Shown one piece after another: positions 21,481 through 31,139 of a stretch of 64,000 nt of DNA. How positions within the stretch are numbered: the first letter of the stretch is position 1; each line of letters starts with the position of its first letter. The notes below the pieces were generated by a model. The model had not been told where the DNA came from. It was given only the letters and a program-made list of their open reading frames with translations, and did no database searches. The position numbers and the translations under genes are program-made. This DNA comes from Ryuthela nishihirai (taxonomy: Eukaryota; Arthropoda; Arachnida; Araneae; Heptathelidae), in the NCBI GenBank assembly GCA_038380435.1, contig JAWZYU010000011.1, positions 81,320,501 through 81,384,500 of the forward strand, read 5' to 3'.

Positions 21481-22649
21481 GTCCATAGAGGATTAAAAAA
21501 AGTGCAATGGCTGGAATACAGTTTAATTTATTCATTGAGCTGTATCTGAAAACTTTTAGTGACCCCATACTACTATCTTTCATAACTTAACCCTTAAAGA
21601 ACCAGAAGGCACTATAGTTTTCAGAAAATTTGCTGAAAGAAATTTCCCTGTTACAAATTTTTTCCAGCTGAACATGAATATTAAAAAATTTCATTTTGTA
21701 CTATGACCAAGTTTTGTCTATTACTTCATGATAAAGTACCTAGAGCTCTTTATATTTTGTTGACAGAATGTTGAACAGAAAGATAAATAATCCAGCACTT
21801 TAACCCTTCCAGAGTCCAGCCTGAAAATCTGATTTACATCCAGAGGTTCGGCTATTTTTTCACTCTGATCAGGGGAGAAAAAAAACTTTTGCCAAATAAT
21901 GATGAAAGGAATTAAGGCATTTTATATGTCAAGTTAATCATCATTTAATCCTGGATTTCTGAAAATAAAATATTTTATGAAAAGGAAGTTTTATTTTAAT
22001 AGGGCTTTTTATAGAGGCATATAGTAAAAAAAAGCATCTTGCAGTAAATAAAAATTTATTAAAAAAATAACTGATAGACAGAAATGATTACAATGCATAC
22101 AAATAAAGGCTATTATTTCTGAATAGCAAAAAAAAAAATTAATATTTACTTGAAGCAAGAAAATTACTCCTGTTTTGTAATTTTTTTCTCAGTACTATAC
22201 TTTGAGAAAAGTTCAGGCTTTTTGCCAGATGTGCCAAGTCATATCAACAAGTCAAATTTGGAATTAAAAAAAAACTAATCAAGGGAAATACATCATGTTA
22301 TATACCGAATTAAACAGAATTTAATTGCTAGTTTTATGAAAAAAATTTAAGCAAATTTTAAAGCATTGTAATTTTAATAAGACTTTTTTTACACAGTATT
22401 AAAGGAAAATAAAATTGGACTGTGCAATTAAGGCTTAATTTTGGAAAACCCGATGAATAAAAATAGTTAAATTATATATTCATCGATAACAAATTTTTTC
22501 CCAAATAATATAATATTTACATGAAACATGATTTTTTATTTCTTTTAATGATTTTTTTTTCAGTGTTTTATATTTTGAAACATCATCCAGTGTTATACAA
22601 GGTTACTTGGATTGTTCGCATTAATGGGATTTTCTGTCCAATTTAGGAG

Positions 22650-22820
22650 CCGTCCTGTGGCCGAGTGGCTACTGATCTAAGGGACATGGATTCAAGCCCC
22701 AGGTTAGGCATGGATGTATGTATTGTTTTTCTGCTGAAGTCCTGCCATCCTCAGAGACCTTCTACTATGACATATTAAACTGACAGGCCCCTGTCAGACC
22801 TTTGTGGCAAGCAGCTGCTT
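22650..22820 (+). mobile_element. SINE-S copy 4, in TTAA-repeat B
   Basis: CCTGTGGCCGAGTGGCTACTGATC head with a short deletion in the A-box region, GGATTCAAGCCCC B box, GGCATGGATGTATGTATTG body, CTGACAGGCCCCTGTCAGACC and GCAAGCAGCTGCTTGAAGGGG. The copy stops before the usual TATTTATTT end. Confidence 0.8.
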
Positions 22821-23363
22821 GAAGGGGTTGAAGGGAATGAAGGAAGAGCCAAACATTACAAATTTTATCTTTAGTTAAATTTTGATCTTTGCTAAGTGCC
22901 AAAAAGTCAGTCCACTAAAGCAAAAAAAAAAATCTGTATCGTCAAAGTGGCACAGCTACGATACTAGAAGGGGGGGGGGGGATGATATGAAAATCATTCA
23001 ATATAAATATAAAAACTCATAATTTAAAGAAGAAAATGAATTTTACATTTTGCTCAAGAGAGGGAAGGGTAAAACATCTCAGTGAGTTTAGTGGGGGGGA
23101 GGGGGTAAAAATACTTCCTGAAATTGCCTTCCCACATGAGGACTGATATCCATGCCAAAGAAGTGCTTTTTGCTTCCATATTCAAGATCTTGTCATTTTC
23201 AGTAATTTCACGAAACAATACAAGATAATTTTTTTTACTGAAAAATGAAGAAATAATAATAATAAAAAATTAATATATAACCTAATGCGATGCTAAATAA
23301 ACTATCCACAGCGACTAGTTGTAAGCCAGCCATCTGATGTAGCATAAATCTGAAAAAATATAA

Positions 23364-23640
23364 GTTAAAAAATTAAAAAAAAACCTATCTTCCTTATAGG
23401 GTCCTAAAAAGTAGAAAAATAAACCTAAAGCATATTGATAGTGCAATCAGTCACTAAGTTCATATTCACTTCAAAGGAAGATAGGGCCCTGGCAATCTTG
23501 TTGAGTATGTAAATCGATGACCTGTATTCCTTTGAAGCAAATACGAACTTGATGACTGATTGCACCATCGATATCCTTTAGGTTTATTTTCTGCTTTTTA
23601 GGGCCCTATATAAAGATAGGTATTTTTTTAAATTTTTAAC
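23364..23640. repeat. Foldback element (MITE-like) in TTAA-repeat B
   Basis: Terminal GTTAAAAAATTAAAAAAAAAC is mirrored by a TTTTTTTAAATTTTTAAC end. Internal mirrored marks are CCTATCTT...AAGATAGG, AATAAACCTAAAG...CTTTAGGTTTATT, TGCAATCAGTCA...TGACTGATTGCA and CTTCAAAGGAA...TTCCTTTGAAG. Arms are about 115 bp with a loop of about 45 bp. No coding sequence. Confidence 0.8.
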
Positions 23641-23879
23641 ATTTTTTTTGTTTTCACTTAAAACACCTACCTTCCAAAACTTTGATATACGACTCATAAC
23701 ATTGAGTAGATTTACCCCCCCCCTCCTTTTCGAGTCAGTTTTGAGGTAGCCTGTGACATTGGAGATGTCACAACCTTTAATTTGAGATATGACTTGTCAA
23801 AGTCGACCCCTCAAAAATCTACCCCACCCCCCATTTTATCAAGGGGAATAGTGGAAGCGAAATTTAAAGTAGTTTACAA

Positions 23880-24430
23880 CCGTCATTATACAAGCTTTCG
23901 TTTTACATCTAACTCAGAACTGTAGGCCCTTGCATTCTGATGATATAATAGAATGACGTTCAGATTTCCCATTTTTAGGGGGGAAGGAAGCATGGGGATC
24001 TTTTTTTTTTTTCATAGCCTACAACATTCCTGGGGTCAGAAGCTTTCATTCAACGTATAGCTTGTTACTTTCATCCTTTGCATTCTGAAGATATAGCTTA
24101 AGAATAGTTTTTGCATTTCCCCTTTTTTAGGGGGGAATAAAGCATGGGGGTCAATTTTTTATAGCCTTGGACACTCCCCGCATCACAAGCTTTCATTCGA
24201 CACAGCACATTGCTTTCCGCACTCGCATTCTGGAGATATATAGGAACAATCATTTTCATTTTCCTACTTTTTGGGGGGGAAAATATTTCCACATTTCCCC
24301 TTTTTTAGGGGGGAAGAAAGCATGCAGGGTCAATTTTTATAGCTATAACACTCCCTGCATCACAAGCTTTCATTTGGCACATAAATCATTAAGTTTCTCC
24401 ATTGCATTCAAAAGATATGGTGGGACAATA
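23880..24430 (+). repeat. Diverged tandem array, about 150-170 bp unit, about 3-4 copies
   Basis: Each unit has CCC(TTTTTT)AGGGGGGAA, AAGCATG-GGG, TATAGCCT, CACTCCC or ATTCCTGGGGTCA, AAGCTTTCATT-GACAC, a CATTGCATTCTG segment and a GATATA end. Units begin near 23970, 24120 and 24300, with a partial earlier one at about 23880. Confidence 0.6.
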
Positions 24431-25069
24431 TTATGTTAAATCTGCAAATTGATAAACTGACGAACTCGCCAACCAACAAATGTCAAAACCAAAAACGATA
24501 GGAAGATAGGTAAAAAGCGATAATTTTCGATTGGCGGAAAGATTGATAATTTACAAAAATAAAATCTATAGAAATGAAAACTAAAGTTTATTTTTTAAAA
24601 ATAAAATAAAATATTATACGCAGAGAGTTTATAATCCAATTTGTTGGGAGAAAGTATTTGACTTAAATCATCCATGTAAACAACTTGCGATGTAAAGAAA
24701 TTTCTTTTTGCTTCCATATCCAATACCTAATTCATTTTCAGGAAATGTTACGAGATCAAATTTTTTTTACAAGAATAGAAAGAAATAAAAGAAATTTTAG
24801 CATATAACCAAATGCAATGTTAAGTAATATCCCCAACAACTTGTAAAGCTCCGCCATCTGATGTAGCATAACTCTAAAAGATCAATAACTCGGCCGACGG
24901 AAAAAATCGATAATTTACGGAAATAAAATAAATGTACACAAATCAAAATGAAGGTTAATAATGACTAGAAGTATGGTGCTATTATCCTATATCCCAGAAG
25001 AACTCTTTCTGTAAATATCCATTTTAGAGCGAGCCACTCAATTGCACCTGCTGCCGTGACAAACTTTGC

Positions 25070-25112
25070 AACAAAGCCCGTAACAAAAGCCACCCGGCTT
25101 ACGGGCTTTGTT
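25070..25112. repeat. Perfect 14-bp stem hairpin
   Basis: AACAAAGCCCGTAA at 25070-25083 pairs with TTACGGGCTTTGTT at 25099-25112 across a 15-nt loop. It sits just before the shared 3' half of TTAA-repeat B. Confidence 0.8.
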
Positions 25113-26580
25113 ACTAAGAAGGCTCATGTTACTTATAGTTATTGTTTTAAGAGTGGGAAAGATGCATAGAATGCTGGGATAAATGATAAAAAACATTTCT
25201 GGTAATACTGAAATAGGTTTATGGTGAAAAGAGTGTAAAACAGAAAAAAAAATGGCAGTGCATGCTTTGTAATTACTTACAAAATCTACTGGTTTTAAAA
25301 ATAGCATTTTTTTGTTCATTTTTAGGAGATTTTCGAAAACTTAAGGTAAAATTTGTTGATATTAGTTCAAATTAAACTTGTGAGCTTAAATCAGAAGGTT
25401 GCCTCAGCAAAAGGAAGGTTAACAAAGCAAATTGGCAATACCATTTAGCTCTTCTCAGAAATGGCAATCAGATGGCTTTAACAAATTGTTTCTATTATAG
25501 TTTAATAAAATATGCATCAAATGCAAAAAAGAAAATATTATTTTCCAAACATGAATTGTGTATTTTTAAAAGATATGTTTAAGAAAATTTTCAAACGGCA
25601 ATTAAAAAAAATCGAAGTTTTGTGTGTTGTACAAAAGACATCTATTGATGATATCCTTGACCCCTCATTTCAGATTTTGTCAACATCTATATTCGACAAT
25701 GACCCAGGAAGGGTTAAATGTTAACGAAATTAAAGAGTTTGCTCCTCAAATATCCCCCATCACCCACTCCCAAAAAGAGCCCCCACATAAAACTTTACGG
25801 GTAAAGAATTTCTTTTAAAACAGTAAGAGCTAGAATCACCAAATTCAGAATACATCTACCTTCCACTCATAATTTTAAGCAATGTAAGGGTTTATCCACT
25901 AAACTTTCTTCCCTCTCCCTGAAAAAAAGAATAGGGGAGAAAATTTTATGAAAGTCAATCATAATCATTTGTATGCCAAACAAATGCGTGTTACATGGAG
26001 ATTGTATTGTAATATTTACCTGTAAATGGTAACTAGGCGTAAACTGGAAGGAGACCTGTGTACCAATCCCTAGTGATGATGCACAGAACCGGCCAGGTCT
26101 AGCACCTAATGTCCGACCCTGCCTTCTCGTGGTGCAGGCCATTAGTACCTTTCAAAAGAGATATTCTCTTTTGGAAGGGAATGGAAGGGGAGGGCTGCCT
26201 GTTCAGTATGGCCTACTGATCTGGTCATCTATGGCCACTTTTTTCTTTTTTTTCAAACCTGCTGAGGAGTGGTCAACTTCACAGGGTCCTGGTGCTGACC
26301 ATTTATATCTACTAGACTGGACTTGTTTATGGATTTGAGCTTGATTATGGATCCTGCTTGATTATATCTCCAGCACTGGTGGGCCTCTGTTGAGGGAGAA
26401 TCTGCTGCTGTGTTTTCTGTTTGCTTCTGGGTTGCCAGCCCTAAGTGAACAGAGGCATAGGATACCTTATATCAGCTGGTGGATAATCCTAATCAGAGGC
26501 CATCGCAGGTACCTGAACCTTACTTAGCTAGTTGGGCATTGGCAAGCCTAAACTGGAGTAATGTGTCTCAGGCAGGCCAT

Positions 26581-27268
26581 ATGGCTCTTGAGAAAGTTGA
26601 CTTGAAAAGGTGGTGCCTGAAGTTCCTACCAGCATTGGTGACTTCAGCCTTTAGCAGAGGAGGAACAGGTCTTTGCCCCATGCCTGCGATCAGGGGGCTG
26701 TTTGATATTGTTGGCCCTATCAATAAACCTAATTTCTTTAAAAATCCTACTAATCATTTTCCCTCTGCAGGAATGTGGAACGTGAGGACATTACATAGAG
26801 ATTATTCTCTTGATGGCCTCACGCAGGAATTACAGTGTTATAACCTAGATATTCTAGGCTTGCAAGAGACCAGATGGACAGGTAAAGGTTGAGATACTTA
26901 AAAATAACTTTAAATTTCTCTTTACAGGGTGGGAGGATGGAAAGCATCACCAAGGCGTGGTCTGCTGCTCAGCAGACATGCTAGTGATGCTCTTCTAGGA
27001 TATGAGTGCATTAATGAAAGCTTTCTTACAGCAAAATTTCAGACAAGCATTAAAGACTTGAATGTTATCTGCTGTTATGCCTCCACTGAGGATGACTGAG
27101 GATGGCGATGAGGATGAGAAGGATAGGTTTTACGGACAACTTCAGGATATTTTGAATTCTGTCAAGAAAGGAGATATTACCGTTGTTCTAGGTGACTTCA
27201 GTGCCAAAGTTGGTACTGACTCTGACCTTTGGGGAGTGGTGATAGGCCCTTTTAGTATTGGTAGCTGC
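26581..27268 (+). pseudogene. LINE copy 5 endonuclease, N-terminal two thirds
   Basis: MALEKVDLKRWCLKFLPALV, SRGGTGLCPMPAIRGLFDIV, then the APE start MWNVRTLHRDYS and YNLDILGLQETRWTGKG. The frame is lost at about 26889 and resumes as DRFYGQLQDILNSVKKGDIT and VLGDFSAKVGTDSDLWG. The usual GDFN is GDFS here, a change at a residue normally conserved in APE endonucleases. The patch of foreign LINE sequence begins immediately after this segment. Confidence 0.75.
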
Positions 27269-27618
27269 ATAAATCCCCAGGGGTAGATGAAATTACTACC
27301 TGTAACTTCTCCTACAGGTAAGTAAACTCAGTGGATTCAGAATAACTAACACTTATTACAAACACCGCAACATACATAAGTACACATGGGTTTCACCTGA
27401 TGGGCTGCATAAGAATATGATTGATTATATATTAATCAACAGTAAATGGGCTAGTTCTGTTAGGAATACCAGGTCAAATAGGGGAGCTTAAATTGGATCT
27501 GAACACTACCTTGTTAAAAGTGTCTTGCAACTTAAACTTAAAAAGTGCTGTGTTAGAGTTAAAATTTTTGCCTTTAATTCTGGAGCACTGAAAGACCCAG
27601 TTATAACTAAAGCTTACC

Positions 27619-29641
27619 ATGATAGGTTATTTAGTCATTATGATGGAAGAATGGGACCATTTTAAACAGGCTTTTTTGGAAACTAACAGTACTCTTTTAG
27701 GGAAAAAGGAGCAGAGGTGGCAGAATTATTTGAGTGATAAGGCACTTGAGCTTATTTCAGAAAGAAAGAACATCAAGAATGCCCTTAATCAATACCCTAC
27801 TAGTCCTAATAGAAAGCATTACAGAGAGCTTAATAAACATGTAAAGGATCAGTTAGCTGCTGATAAGAATCTTTGGCTTGATGGCATGGCTAACAAAGCC
27901 AAGGAAGCAGTTAGACAGCACAACAGCAGAGAGCTGTACCAGATAGTTAACGTTTTGTGTGGTAGAAAACGGACAGGTATACAGGGATCGAAGGATAAAC
28001 AAGGTAAGGTTATAGAAGGTGAGGATTCTGTCATGGCTATTATTACAGCATTTCAGTGATATCACTCAAATAATTCTTAATGGCTAGGTGGGCTGAGCAT
28101 TTCAGTGATGTTCTAAACAATGTGGTTAGTTCTACTCCCATTGTTTGTAATGATGATAGATGCATTCGCAGCTTTAATGTTGGCCCTATAACACAATCGG
28201 AAGTTATTTCGGCTATTTCTAAACTTAAATTTCATAAATCCCCAGGAGTGGATGAAATTACTACAGAAATGCTCAGAGCTGGGAATGTTTCGGTTACCAC
28301 TTGGATGACTGGAATTTTGAATAACTTTTATGATAAAGGCATGGTTCCTAAAGATTTTACCAGAGCTATTATTATCCCTATTTTCAAAAAAGGTGATCGC
28401 AGTTCTTGTGATATAGGGGTATCAGCCTACTCTCTGTTTCAGGAAAAGTTCTTTGCATGATTGTGCTTAATAGAATTAAAAATCTGGTTGACAGGCAATT
28501 TGCATGATGAGCAATGTGGATTCAGAAGTGGTAGGGGATGTGTAGATCAGATATTTTTACTTAGGCAGATTCTTGAGAAATGTTTAGAGTTTCAGAAACC
28601 TTTGGTTGCTAGCTTTGTTGATTTCAAAAAGGCTTTCGACTCTGTTGATCATCATAATTTGTGGTTGATTGTGAAATCATGTGGTATACCAGACAAGTTA
28701 GTTAACATAATGAAAGCTCTCTATAATAACACTGAGTCGTGTGAGAGTTGGTAAGGCTTGTAGCAATTGGTTTAGCTTTACTTCTGGTGTTCGACAAGGG
28801 TGCATTTTGTCTCCTTTTCTCTTTAGCTTGGTTATTGATTATGTTATGCGAAATTCACTTCAAGGGAAAGATTTTGGCATTAAATGGACTGGAGATACGA
28901 AAATTTCTGATTTAGATTATGCTGATGATTTAGCCCTTTTGGCAAATGATGTTGATGAGCTGAACTCTTTCATTTGAGCTGTTAATGAGACTGGTAGTAG
29001 AGTATATTTGGTTATAAACAGAGAGAAAACTAAAGTGATGAAAATTGATCAGGCAGGCTGTGATTCAGTTAATCTGAATGGTTGCAGTCTTGAGCAGGTG
29101 TCACAGTTTAATTATCTTGGGAGCTATGTAACAGATAATGGTGATGTGTGGCATAAGATTAACAGATGAATAGGGATTGCTGCCAGGACTTTTAAGAATC
29201 TAGGGAGTGTGGAGTGTTCTTTTAAGAATCTAGAGAGTGTGGAAAAATAGGTGTATACACCTAAAGACTAAAATTAGACTGTGTAATAGTTTGGTTCTTT
29301 CTAGGGTTAGTTATGGTAGTGAAACTTGGACACTTTGTAAACATGATAACAGGAAACTAGATGCTTTTGATTCCAGATGCTTACACAGTATCTTGGGCAT
29401 TAGGTGGTTCAACTTTGTAACTAATGATGAGGTTAGGCAAAGGAGTTTGCAACCTCCTTTAAGCAGCATATTGTGCAGAGAGAGACTCCGCTGGTTTTGC
29501 CATGTTGCCCGTATGGATAATTATAGATTGGCGAATAGGGTTATGAACAGTGTGCCTAGAGGCCTCAGAAGGAGGGGGAGACCTAGGATGCGGTGGGTAG
29601 ACAATGTCAAACAGGACCTTGTTAGAATTGGTGTGCAGTGA
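27619..29641 (+). pseudogene. LINE copy 5 RT and C-terminal region
   Basis: Segments in order: linker and pre-RT (KALELISERKN, RELYQIVNVLCGRKRTG), MARWAEHFSDVLNNVVSS (28080), HKSPGVDEITTEMLRAGN, RAIIIPIFKKGDRSSC, DEQCGFRSGRGCVDQIF, FVDFKKAFDSVDHHNLW, FTSGVRQGCILSPFLFSLVI, then the catalytic box ISDLDYADDLALLAND (28900-28950). YADD is intact. The protein is split by frameshifts at about 28410, 28500 and 28740 and a stop at 28977. The C-terminal RGRPRMRWVDNVKQDLVRIG segment reads clean to 29641. Confidence 0.8.
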
Positions 29642-29748
29642 CCGGATGCAGCAGATGTAGCTCAGGACAGATATGCTTGGAGAATTACTGCGCGGTCTGG
29701 ATGGACCTCCGTAGCCCATGGCTGCTTGAGGATGATGATGATACACTA

Positions 29749-30039
29749 AAAGCACAATTTATTATACACACTGCAACCATACATAAATCTGAATGATCTG
29801 TGAGTTCTATTGTGGGCAGATAGTTGGTGTGAAGAAGATGGGGTGTTCCGTATATGCAGAATGTGTGATATTTTTGTGTGCAAATGCTGAAATCAAATTG
29901 GTAAAACCGGCAGCAGCCAGGAAAAATGTGGCCCTTAACTGGGCCACTGATGTTCAAGGTGTTCTTCCATATCATAATGTCGGAACGGAAGCCACAGTGC
30001 AGATGATAATATTGGCAATTAATGATGTGTGAAGCTTCA
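29749..30039. other. Short open region of unknown nature
   Basis: An open frame on plus (29793-30032, ICEFYCGQIVGVKKMGCSVY...) has no domain I recognise. The segment lies between the LINE tail and the Tc1 pseudogene and may belong to the 5' part of the latter, but I cannot show it. Confidence 0.3.
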
Positions 30040-31130
30040 AAGGTTTGTGTGAAGATCATTTGACACATGATGGCACGATTGGGCTATGGTAGCTGACACC
30101 CACATCAAATACCCTTGTTAACAGCATATCACTGGGCTGTGAGGCTGCAGTGGGTGAAGGAACATTCCAGTGGGCCATGGAAGATTGGAAATGGGTAGCT
30201 TGATCCAACGAATCAAGTTTCCAACTACAATACATCAATGTGGGGTGGGGGTGGCTCAGTCGGTAGCGCACCAGGCTTGTAATCTGTAGTTCCCAGGTTT
30301 GAGTCCCAGCTGGGTCAGCGATGAGATTTATCTCCACAAAATTCCTCACCCTGCCCACGGTCAGTATGGGACACCGATGGGCTTTTAAAGGGTACCATCC
30401 GTTGAATGGGACGTTAAGCCGTGGCCCCGTGTGTGGGAGAGAGCCATATCCTGTGCACATTAAAGAACACACTGGATGGCCTTGACAAGAGGCTACCATC
30501 TGTCTCCCAGAGCTGTTCCAGTGGGTCCCCTCCCCCAACCTTCTCTGAGCCTTCGGGGTCCTTGTGATCTGGCCATTTAGCTCATAGTGTGAAAAAAAGT
30601 GCCACTCAGAGGTAAAACAACCCAAACAACAGTACATCAATGGAAGGTTGTATGTGGTGTAGACCACAAGAGGCCCATGGATCCCAACTATCAAGACAGG
30701 GTATTAGAGGGTGGTGGAAGAAGTGTAATGTTCTTGGGCATGTTTACATGGGCTACCTTGGAGACCTCTTGTACCCATTGAGACCACCATCACTGCAACA
30801 AAGCTGTGTTGACATATTTGTCAAGCACCATTTCACATAGCAGGATTCCTTGTTTCAACAAGACATTGCCCCATCTTATTGCTTCCATTTGGCAAAAGGA
30901 CTGTTTGGAGGAGCATTCCAGTTAGTTCACAACCCTTGGATGGCCCTCTCACTCTCTGAATTTGAACACTATGAGCATCTGTGGGATGAAGTGGAGTGAT
31001 GCATTCAAGACTGAAACCTACCACCAACAACTCTTTGAACTTTACAGACAACTGTCCTGGATTCATGGACCACAATACCATCTGAATGTTTCTAATACCT
31101 GGTAGAGTCCATGCCATGATGTGATGTTGC
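30040..31130 (+). pseudogene. Tc1-like transposase remnant split by a SINE
   Basis: Scattered matches to Tc1 transposases: RLQWVKEHSSGPWKIGN (about 30140-30190), FLVSTRHCPILLLPFG / FQQDIAPSYCFHLAKGLFGG (about 30850-30915, QQD being the second catalytic Asp region), then NPWMALSLSEFEHYEHLWDE (30932-30990), where the family has SPDLNPIEHLWDE. Several frames and stops. The SINE-T at 30241-30628 interrupts it. The C-terminus (LQTTVLDSWTTIPSE) ends at about 31090. Terminal repeats were not identified. Confidence 0.6.
30241..30628 (+). mobile_element. SINE-T, full length
   Basis: tRNA-like head: A box GGCTCAGTCGGTAG, anticodon-loop-like CTTGTAA (TGT, Thr-like), B box GGTTTGAGTCC. The body includes GAGATTTATCTCCACAAAATTC, CAGTATGGGACACCGATGGG, ACGTTAAGCCGTGGCCCCGT and CTGTGCACATTAAAGAACAC, and it ends GGTAAAACAACCCAAAC. 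A target-site duplication ACAATACATCAATG (30227-30240) / ACAGTACATCAATG (30629-30642) flanks it. Pol III-transcribed, and needs a LINE for mobilisation. The conserved mid-body resembles a core domain seen in animal SINEs, whose superfamily I cannot name. Confidence 0.9.
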
Positions 31131-31139
31131 TGTTGTGAG

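Larger units (their letters stand above)
19725..22035. repeat. Large imperfect palindrome, about 2.3 kb
   Basis: The left arm (19725-20860) is the reverse complement of the right arm (20990-22035). Corresponding marks are GGCTGGACTCTGGAAGGGTTAA (about 19910) with TTAACCCTTCCAGAGTCCAGCC (21800), CTTTAAGGGTTAAGTTATG with CATAACTTAACCCTTAAAG, and a tRNA-like SINE in each arm (about 20437-20525 antisense, 21230-21320 sense). The left arm alone carries a SINE-S insertion (20572-20690). The central spacer holds a SINE-T head fragment. The arm segments 20164-20403 and 21344-21583 are almost identical, so the inversion is relatively young. Confidence 0.85.
21800..25717 (+). repeat. TTAA-repeat, full-length copy B
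   Basis: Left end TTAACCCTTCCAGAGTCCAG (21800) and right end ACCCAGGAAGGGTTAA (25717). The ends are TTAA followed by an inverted CCCTTCC, which is the piggyBac-superfamily arrangement (TTAA target). The interior is non-coding: family text to about 22640, a SINE-S insertion, a poly-G tract (22971-22981), a foldback (23364-23640), a tandem array of about 150-bp units (23880-24430), and the shared 3' half from 25120. No transposase frame, so it would need a helper. Confidence 0.6.
26020..29748 (+). mobile_element. LINE copy 5, both ends present, internally rearranged
   Basis: Starts CTGTAAATGGTAACTAGGCG, with leader, protein and (GAT)n tail all present. The predicted start is ATG at 26581 (MALEKVDLKRW), as in copy 8. 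Oddities: a frameshift in GGTAAAGGTTGAG at about 26889, an RT-derived patch inside the endonuclease (27269-27300), a short insertion or duplication at about 28038-28083, a stop after FI at 28977, and a tandem duplication at about 29188-29246. A TGA replaces a Trp-type codon at 29641. Several domains still read well between breaks. It shares the ATTACTGCGCGGTCTGG tail variant with copy 6. Confidence 0.9.

Noticed and set aside
30251..30310. tRNA-like sequences with A and B boxes in SINE heads (also at 32121, 38740, 63427, 35290)
   Set aside because: Each is followed by a repeated SINE body, lacks a clean cloverleaf and is flanked by target duplications, so these are SINEs and not tRNA genes.
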